Source: Haloarcula pelagica (GTDB taxonomy: Archaea > Halobacteriota > Halobacteria > Halobacteriales > Haloarculaceae). From it: a stretch of DNA of 64,000 bases. Positions 58,434 through 64,000 of this stretch are shown in pieces. Location of the stretch: positions 186,001 through 250,000 of the forward strand of contig NZ_CP126162.1 in assembly GCF_030127105.1 (NCBI RefSeq), read 5' to 3'. The notes under the pieces were generated by a model. That model worked only from the letters and a program-made list of their open reading frames with translations. It ran no database searches and was not told the DNA's origin. Made by a program: the position numbers and the translations under genes. Each line of letters opens with the position of its first letter. The first letter of the stretch is position 1.

Positions 58434-58487
58434 GTGCGGCGGTACGGCGAGGAGCCACTTAACTGTTCGCGAGAAACAAACGGGGGG

Positions 58488-59615
58488 TTAGGCCTGCACC
58501 GCGTCGAGGGTCTCGTCGAGTTCGCTGTTCTTGACCGCCTCGCCGCTCCGGCCGTCGAAGATGTGGATCTTCTCTTCCGGGAAGACGACGTTGACCTCGT
58601 CGCCGGCTTCGATCCGGCGTTCGCCGTCGATGCTCGCGGTGTAGTTCTGGTCCCCGATCTCGAAGTACGCGTAGGTCACCTCACCCATGGGTTCGACGAC
58701 CTGAACCGTCGTTTCGACGGCGTTGGTCGCATCGCCGGCCGCCAGTTGGATGTGCTCCGGGCGGATACCCAGCGTCAGGTTCTGGCTGGCGTCGACGAGC
58801 GCGTCCTGCGTGTCGGGCGAGATCTCGTAGGTGAACTGCTCGTGTTCCAGCCGGTCGCCGTCCTGACGGACCGACAGGAAGTTCATCGACGGCGAGCCGA
58901 TGAAGCCCGCGACGAACTGGTTGACCGGGCGGTGATAACACTCCAGGGGCTCGCCGATCTGCTGGAGTTCCCCCTCGTCGAGGATAGCGATGCGGTCGCC
59001 CATCGTCATCGCCTCGGTCTGGTCGTGGGTGACGTAGATCGTCGTGATGTCCATGTCCTGCTGGAGTTGCTGGATCTCCGTGCGCATGGTGGTCCGCAGC
59101 TTCGCGTCCAGATTACTGAGCGGCTCGTCCATCAGGAACACTTCGGGTTCGCGGATGATCGCGCGGCCGAGCGCGACCCGCTGTTGCTGGCCGCCGGAGA
59201 GGTCGCCCGGCTCTTTCGCCAGCAGTTCCTCGATCTCCAGCAGTTCCGCCGTCCGTTCGACGCGTTCGTTGATCTCGTCTTTGCCGAGGTCGGTCGTGAT
59301 CTTCAGCCCGTAGCCGATGTTCTTCCGGACGGACATGTGGGGATACAGCGCGTAGTTCTGGAACACCATCGCCATGTTGCGCTCTTTGGGCTTGCGGTGT
59401 GTGATGTCCCGGTCGTCCAGCAGGATCTGGCCGGATGTCGTCCGTTCCAGGCCGGCGATACAGCGCAGCGTCGTCGACTTCCCACAGCCCGACGGCCCGA
59501 CCAGGACCAGGAACTCCCCGTCCTGGATGTCGATGTTCAGTTCGTTCACCGCGACGATGTCGTTGCCGCCCGATTCGAATACTTTCGTCAGATCGTTCAG
59601 TTGTAGGCGTCCCAT
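58488..59615 (-). CDS. MsmK/UgpC-type ABC ATPase without adjacent permeases
   Basis: 375-aa CUT1 ATPase. Walker A GPSGCGKSTTLRC, signature LSGGQQQRVALGRAI, Walker B VFLMDEPLSNLDAKL, switch THDQTEAMTMGD, and regulatory motif GIRPEHIQL are intact. ATG at 59613-59615, family start GRLQLNDL; in-frame extension upstream is not conserved. TATA TTTATTAAT at 59656-59664. No permease or binding-protein gene lies next to it; it sits between an alpha-xylosidase and an IclR gene. It may serve an importer encoded elsewhere or be shared among several, as MsmK does in bacteria. Confidence 0.85.
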   Translation of the reverse strand: MGRLQLNDLTKVFESGGNDIVAVNELNIDIQDGEFLVLVGPSGCGKSTTLRCIAGLERTTSGQILLDDRDITHRKPKERNMAMVFQNYALYPHMSVRKNIGYGLKITTDLGKDEINERVERTAELLEIEELLAKEPGDLSGGQQQRVALGRAIIREPEVFLMDEPLSNLDAKLRTTMRTEIQQLQQDMDITTIYVTHDQTEAMTMGDRIAILDEGELQQIGEPLECYHRPVNQFVAGFIGSPSMNFLSVRQDGDRLEHEQFTYEISPDTQDALVDASQNLTLGIRPEHIQLAAGDATNAVETTVQVVEPMGEVTYAYFEIGDQNYTASIDGERRIEAGDEVNVVFPEEKIHIFDGRSGEAVKNSELDETLDAVQA

Positions 59616-59655
59616 TGTGTCACCGTGATTCGTTATCGCATCATTCAACAGCTCG

Positions 59656-59664
59656 ATTAATAAA
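59656..59664 (-). promoter_or_regulatory. TATA box of the MsmK-type ATPase gene
   Basis: TTTATTAAT on the coding strand, 41-49 bases before the ATG at 59615, inside the 66-base gap after the GH31 gene. Confidence 0.45.
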
Positions 59665-59681
59665 TCCACCCCTCCTGTGGC

Positions 59682-62024
59682 TCAGACGACGACCGTCACA
59701 CCGACCTCGGTATCGGCCCACGCACCGGCGTCGGGGTCGTCGCCGGTCTCGGTCAGCGCATCGCCGTCGACGACCACGCTCTCGGGCGCCACGTCGCGGA
59801 CAGTCAGCGTCACGCGGTCGGCCGAGCAGTCGCCGAGTTCGATCGAGAGGGTGTCGTCCTCGATAGCGACCGTGACCTCCGCGAGTGCGTCCGCGTCGGC
59901 GTCGTAGAACCGCCCCGCAGCGTGGCCATCGGTCGGCGTCGCGTCCAGTTCCAGCTCGGCAGGCGTCCCGGGCTGGATCGACTGGGTCGGTTCCCGCTCC
60001 GGGATGACGCTGCCGGCCCGGACGAAGACGGGCATCTCGTCGAGTCCGACCTCGACTTCGACGGTCTGACCGCCGGGGTAGCGCTCGCCGGTCCAGTAAT
60101 CGCGCCACTCGCCGTCGGGGAGATACACCGACCGGGTCCCGCTGGCCTCGAAGACGGGCGCGACCAGCAGGTCCTCACCCAGGAGGTACTGGGTGTCCAT
60201 CCGGTGGACCGTCGGATCGTCCTGGTACTCCAGGACGAGGGGCCGGACGACGGGGAGGCCGGTCCGGGCGGCGACTTCCGCGTACGTGTAGAGGTACGGG
60301 AGCAACCGGTAGCGCAGGCGGGCGTACTCCCGGAAGATGTCGAGCGCCTCCTCGCCGAACTCCCAGGGCTCCCGCGGCGTGGTCCCGTGACAGCGGCTGT
60401 TCGACGAGAGCAGGCCGAACTGTGCCCAGCGGGTGTACACGTCGTCGTCGGGCGTCCCCCGGAAGCCGCCGATGTCGTGGCTCCAGAAGGCGATGCCCGA
60501 CAGGGAGGCCGAGAGGCCACCGCGCAGGGCCGCGCTCATCCCGTTCCAGGAGGTCTGTGGGTCCCCGCCCCAGTGCATCGGGAACGCCTGGCTGCCGGTC
60601 CAGGCCGAGCGGCCCCAGACGACGGCCTCCTCGGGGCCGTTGACCTCGCCGACGGCCTCGTAGACCGCCTCGTTGTAGAGGTACGGGTAGAGGTTGTGCA
60701 TCGTCTTCCCGCTCTGGCCGTTCTCGAAGACGGCGTCCTCGGGGACGTACTCGCCGTAGTCGGTCTTGAAGACGGCGACGCCCTGTTCCAGCAGGCGGTG
60801 GTGTTTCGCCTTCCACCACTCGACGGCGTCGGGGTCGGTGAAGTCCACGAGCGCCCCGCGGTAGTCGCCCTGGCAGGTGTTGTCCATCACGTAGGCGTCG
60901 CCGGTGCCGTCGGTGACGAAATAGTCCTCACGGACCCCCTCCTCGAAGGCTTCGGTCCCGACGGGGACGTGAGGGTGTTCCCACAGCGAGAGCCGGAAGT
61001 CGTCCTCGCGCAGTTCGTCGATCATCCCCTCTGGGTCGGGGAACTGCTCGGTGTCCCACTCCAGGTCGGTCGACTTGTTCGCCCGCATCCAGAACGGGTC
61101 GAGGTGGAGCACGTCGCTGGGAATCTCCTCCTCGCGGAGACGCTCTGCCACGTCTGCCAGTTCTTCGCGGGACTCGTAGCCCAGACGGGACATCCAGGTG
61201 CCGAAAGACCACTTGGGCGGCCGGGAGGGTCGGCCCGTGACGGCGGTGTAGCGCTGGAGTATCTCCCGGAAGTCGGGGCCATAGAAGAAGACGAACGCGA
61301 AGTCGTCGTCGGCAACCGACATCGTGCCCGACGCGGTCGATGTCTTCCCGAAGTCGTAGTGGACCCGGGCGGTCGTATCGAGCAAGAGCCCGTAGCCGTT
61401 CGTCGAGAGGTGGAAGGGGATGTTCTTGTAGGCCCGCTCGGTCTCGGTCCCGAGGGGTTCCTGGTGCCAGAGGTCCAGTTCCCGGCCCCGGCGGTCGAAC
61501 TCGACGAACTGCTCGCCGGCGCCGTAGAGCTTCTCGTCCGGCGAGAGCCGGAAGGAAGTACCGGTCTCGGTCACCTTTCGGGGGTTGTGGTTGATCTCCT
61601 CCTGGGAGAAGCCCAGGGCGTCGACGCGCTGGCGGCCGAACACGTCGGGGTCGGCCCGCTGTTCTTCGAAGACCGTCTCACCGGTGTCGGCGTCGGCCAC
61701 GGAGAAGGACCACTCGTCCAGCCCGACCGTGATCGAGAGAGCGCCGGTGTCGACGGTGAGTCGCCCCTCGGCCTCGGCGACATCGAGGGCCACGTCGGTC
61801 TCGACGGCCGCGGTGTCGAGGGGCGGGTACTCGCTGTCGGTGTGGGTCTCGGGGTTCGCGAGCAGTTCGAAGCGGAAGGTCCGCGGGTCGTAGACGGTCA
61901 GTGTCACCGGGACGGTGCGGTCGGTCACCGTCTCCGGGGCGTCGATCTCGCAGTCGAACCGGACCCGCTGTCCGTCGACCTCGTAGTCGGCCACGGCGGC
62001 GACGGTAATGCGTTCGCTGGTCAT
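59682..62024 (-). CDS. GH31 glycoside hydrolase, alpha-xylosidase type
   Basis: 780-aa glycoside hydrolase family 31 enzyme, close in length to the E. coli alpha-xylosidase YicI (772 aa). The nucleophile motif VFKTDYGEYVPED is at about residue 420 and the acid/base Asp in HWGGDPQTSWNGM at about 487; the FKTD[FY]GE form marks alpha-xylosidases, whereas alpha-glucosidases have WxDMNE. Other GH31 features: FGTWMSRLGYESREELADVA, HLDPFWMRANKSTDLEWD and SGIAFWSHDIGGFRG. No signal peptide, so it acts in the cytoplasm on imported oligosaccharides such as isoprimeverose. Its free product, xylose, would enter the pentose pathway at 1-10 kb. TATA GTTTTATT at 62051-62058, 27-34 bases upstream. Confidence 0.87.
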   Translation of the reverse strand: MTSERITVAAVADYEVDGQRVRFDCEIDAPETVTDRTVPVTLTVYDPRTFRFELLANPETHTDSEYPPLDTAAVETDVALDVAEAEGRLTVDTGALSITVGLDEWSFSVADADTGETVFEEQRADPDVFGRQRVDALGFSQEEINHNPRKVTETGTSFRLSPDEKLYGAGEQFVEFDRRGRELDLWHQEPLGTETERAYKNIPFHLSTNGYGLLLDTTARVHYDFGKTSTASGTMSVADDDFAFVFFYGPDFREILQRYTAVTGRPSRPPKWSFGTWMSRLGYESREELADVAERLREEEIPSDVLHLDPFWMRANKSTDLEWDTEQFPDPEGMIDELREDDFRLSLWEHPHVPVGTEAFEEGVREDYFVTDGTGDAYVMDNTCQGDYRGALVDFTDPDAVEWWKAKHHRLLEQGVAVFKTDYGEYVPEDAVFENGQSGKTMHNLYPYLYNEAVYEAVGEVNGPEEAVVWGRSAWTGSQAFPMHWGGDPQTSWNGMSAALRGGLSASLSGIAFWSHDIGGFRGTPDDDVYTRWAQFGLLSSNSRCHGTTPREPWEFGEEALDIFREYARLRYRLLPYLYTYAEVAARTGLPVVRPLVLEYQDDPTVHRMDTQYLLGEDLLVAPVFEASGTRSVYLPDGEWRDYWTGERYPGGQTVEVEVGLDEMPVFVRAGSVIPEREPTQSIQPGTPAELELDATPTDGHAAGRFYDADADALAEVTVAIEDDTLSIELGDCSADRVTLTVRDVAPESVVVDGDALTETGDDPDAGAWADTEVGVTVVV

Positions 62025-62049
62025 CCTATCGGGTGGGGGCGTCTCTCGG

Positions 62050-62059
62050 TAATAAAACT
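62050..62059 (-). promoter_or_regulatory. TATA box of the GH31 gene
   Basis: GTTTTATTAC on the coding strand about 26-35 bases before the ATG at 62024, in the 93-base gap shared with the divergent GH3 gene. Confidence 0.5.
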
Positions 62060-62117
62060 ACCCCGTCGTGCGTGGCTTTTTCTCGATGGGCGTCGACTCA
62101 CCGAGTCAGAACCTCAC

Positions 62118-64000
62118 ATGACAGCCCCATCCATCGACGACCTCGTCGCCGAGATGTCCCTCGACGCGAAGGTCGCACAACTCGGGACCGTCCGGATCGG
62201 CACGCTGCTGGAGGACGGCGCGTTCTCGCCCGAGCGCGCCCGGGCGGAGATTTCACACGGCATCGGCCGCGTGACTCGGGTCGGGCGCGAGAGCGGCCTC
62301 GACCCCACCGAACTCGCCGGCGTCGTCGCCGACATCCAGTCGTTCCTCCGGACGGAGACGCCCCACGGGATTCCGGCGTTCGTCCGCGAGGAGAGCCTCT
62401 GTGGCTACGCTGGCCGCCGCGGGGCGACGGTCCCGCAGGCCATCGGACTGGCAAGTAGCTGGGACCCCGAACTGGCACGGGAGGTCGCGGCGGCGGTCGG
62501 TGAGCAACTGCGGGCCGTGGGCTGTCAAGCGACCCTCTCGCCCGTCGCGGACCTGGGCGTGGATCCGCGCTGGGGCAGGATCGAGGAGACGTTCGGCGAG
62601 GATCCGGCGCTTTCGGCCGCGTTCACAGAGGCCGTCGTCACGGGGCTGGGAGACAGCGGAGTCGACGCCACGCTCAAGCACTTCGTCGGCCACGGGCGGC
62701 CCGCGGGCGGGCGCAACCGTGCGCGGCCCACAGCCTGCCTCGGCGAGATGTGCGACGCCGACCTGCTCCCCTTCCGCGCCGGTATCAACGCCGGCGCGCC
62801 GTCGGTGATGGCGGCGTACAACACCGTCGGCGGGGTCCCCTGTCACGCGAACGGTGAACTGCTGACCGGGCTGCTCCGCGAGGAGTGGGGGTTCGAGGGG
62901 ACCGTCGTCTCGGACGGCCGGGGCATCGAGATGCTGGCCGACGACTACGGCGTCGCTCCCGACAGGACCGCGGCCGGTGTCCAGGCCATCGAAGCCGGTA
63001 TCGACGTGGAACTCCCCGAGACCGAGTGTTTCGGCGACCGCCTCGTCGGCGCAGTCCGGGACGGGCAGGTCGACGAATCGACGGTCGACCGCGCCGTGAC
63101 GCGCCATATCCGTCAGAAGGCCGAAGCGGGGCTGTTCGGGGCGGCCAGGACAACCGCCGAGCCTGAACGCGCGGACGAGGCCTTCGAGACAGACGCGGTC
63201 CGCTCGCTGGCCCGGCGGGCCGCCCGTCGGTCGCTGGTCCTGCTGGAGAACGACGGCCTCCTCCCGCTGTCGGCGTCGTCGACGGTCGCCGTCGTCGGTC
63301 CCAACGCCGACGCCGGCCGGAACCTGCTGGGGAACTACTCCTACGCGGGCGCGGAGAACGAAGCCGGGGGCATCGACGTGGTGACCCCGCGGGCGGCCCT
63401 GCGCGAGCGCGTGGCCGGGGTCGAGTACGCCCACGGCTGTGGGATCAGAGCGGACCCGGGCGATGACATCGAGGCCGCAGTGGCGGCCGCCCGCGACGCC
63501 GACGTGGCGGTCGCCTGCGTCGGCGGCCAGTCGGGGATCGACGTTGAGCGGGACTCGCCGGGAACCGCCGGCGAAGCACTCGACCGGGCCGAACTGGGCC
63601 TCCCTGGCCGGCAGTCGGAACTGATCGAACGGGTCGCGGCGACGGGGACGCCGATGGTGGTCGTCCTCGTCAGCGGGCGCCCGCTCGCGGTCCCGGACGT
63701 TGTCGAACGGGCCGACGCGACGGTGGCGGCGTGGCTCCCCGGCCAAGAGGGCGGCGCGGCCATCGCGGACGTGTTGCTGGGAACCGACCCCGGCGGTCGA
63801 CTCCCCGTCTCGCTCCCGCGGTCGGTGGGACAGCTTCCGGTCCACTACCGCCAGGACGACCTCTCGCGGGGCGAGTACGTCTTCACCGAGGGCGCGCCGC
63901 TGTTCCCGTTCGGCCACGGGGAGAGCTACGCCGCCTTCGAGTACAGCGGGGTCGGAGTCGAGCAGGAGGAGGTCGGGACCGACGGCTCGCTCACCGCCAC
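62118..64000 (+). CDS. GH3 beta-glycosidase, 3' end cut by window
   Basis: Open from ATG 62118 to the window end (over 627 codons) with no stop. It is a glycoside hydrolase family 3 enzyme: VAQLGTVRIGTLLEDGAF, SPVADLGVDPRWGRIEETFG, the catalytic nucleophile Asp in GTVVSDGRGIEML at about 266, LPGRQSELIERVAATG and FPFGHGESYAAFEYS. The nucleophile motif is SDGRG in place of the usual SDW. Beta-glucosidases and beta-xylosidases share this architecture and cannot be separated here. No signal peptide is seen, so it probably works in the cytoplasm with the divergent alpha-xylosidase to dismantle xyloglucan- or xylan-type oligosaccharides. Confidence 0.87.
   Translation, partial: MTAPSIDDLVAEMSLDAKVAQLGTVRIGTLLEDGAFSPERARAEISHGIGRVTRVGRESGLDPTELAGVVADIQSFLRTETPHGIPAFVREESLCGYAGRRGATVPQAIGLASSWDPELAREVAAAVGEQLRAVGCQATLSPVADLGVDPRWGRIEETFGEDPALSAAFTEAVVTGLGDSGVDATLKHFVGHGRPAGGRNRARPTACLGEMCDADLLPFRAGINAGAPSVMAAYNTVGGVPCHANGELLTGLLREEWGFEGTVVSDGRGIEMLADDYGVAPDRTAAGVQAIEAGIDVELPETECFGDRLVGAVRDGQVDESTVDRAVTRHIRQKAEAGLFGAARTTAEPERADEAFETDAVRSLARRAARRSLVLLENDGLLPLSASSTVAVVGPNADAGRNLLGNYSYAGAENEAGGIDVVTPRAALRERVAGVEYAHGCGIRADPGDDIEAAVAAARDADVAVACVGGQSGIDVERDSPGTAGEALDRAELGLPGRQSELIERVAATGTPMVVVLVSGRPLAVPDVVERADATVAAWLPGQEGGAAIADVLLGTDPGGRLPVSLPRSVGQLPVHYRQDDLSRGEYVFTEGAPLFPFGHGESYAAFEYSGVGVEQEEVGTDGSLTA

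Noticed and set aside
62253-63917. 554-codon minus-strand frame
   Set aside because: Antisense to the GH3 gene, whose catalytic motifs are clear on the plus strand.
1-64000. CRISPR array, tRNA or rRNA genes, intact insertion sequence
   Set aside because: I found no spaced direct repeats of CRISPR type, no cloverleaf-like or rRNA sequence, and no transposase with flanking inverted repeats.

Overview
The window is chromosomal or large-replicon DNA from a halophilic archaeon (class Halobacteria). The evidence is high GC, strongly acidic proteins, substrate-binding proteins with twin-arginine signals followed by a lipobox and a Gly/Ser/Asp linker, TATA boxes about 25-40 bases before start codons with few Shine-Dalgarno sites, and archaeal gene families (COG1497-type regulator, TRAM protein, ModE-TOBE regulator). 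I see no rRNA, tRNA, CRISPR array or intact insertion sequence. Genus cannot be assigned from the sequence alone.

1-10 kb is a pentose module. An ABC sugar importer with two ATPases (laid out like Haloferax xacGHIJK) lies beside an enolase-superfamily pentonate dehydratase, a fumarylacetoacetase-family 2-keto-3-deoxypentonate dehydratase and an alpha-ketoglutarate semialdehyde dehydrogenase. These are the lower steps of oxidative (Weimberg-type) xylose/arabinose degradation to 2-oxoglutarate; the sugar dehydrogenase is not in the window. A tiny zinc-ribbon gene and a pirin gene follow.

12-31 kb is best read as a non-phosphorylating L-rhamnose (diketo-hydrolase) module: FAH-family hydrolase, IclR regulator, flavin/F420 oxidoreductase, L-rhamnonate dehydratase, a zinc dehydrogenase, a four-gene ABC importer, LutC- and LutB/LutA-type lactate-oxidation proteins, a lactonase-like amidohydrolase, rhamnose mutarotase, two short-chain dehydrogenases, a second zinc dehydrogenase and a galactonate/gluconate-type dehydratase. 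A 17-base palindrome with related half-sites recurs in the promoters of this module.

31-40 kb holds a phosphorylating module: ABC importer genes run directly into a class II ketose-1-phosphate aldolase and a rhamnulokinase, with a divergent polyol-type dehydrogenase and an IclR regulator preceded by two copies of its own palindrome.

40-43 kb is an arsenic operon (arsR, arsM, ACR3). 43-46 kb has a CBS protein with a ribosome-hibernation-like tail, a DUF2267 protein and a COG1497 regulator. 46-51 kb is a sulfane-sulfur/thiosulfate locus (DsrE2-like, TusA, rhodanese-metallo-beta-lactamase fusion, two half-size YeeE permeases and a frameshifted PiT permease). 50.7-54.4 kb is a molybdate/tungstate ABC importer with a divergent ModE-TOBE regulator. 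54-57 kb has a nucleoside hydrolase, a TRAM protein, a DUF1059 protein and a lipoprotein. 57.6-64 kb is a glycoside-utilisation module: IclR regulator, MsmK-type ATPase, GH31 alpha-xylosidase and a divergent GH3 enzyme cut by the window end. Overall the region couples uptake and hydrolysis of plant-type oligosaccharides with several parallel sugar-acid pathways.
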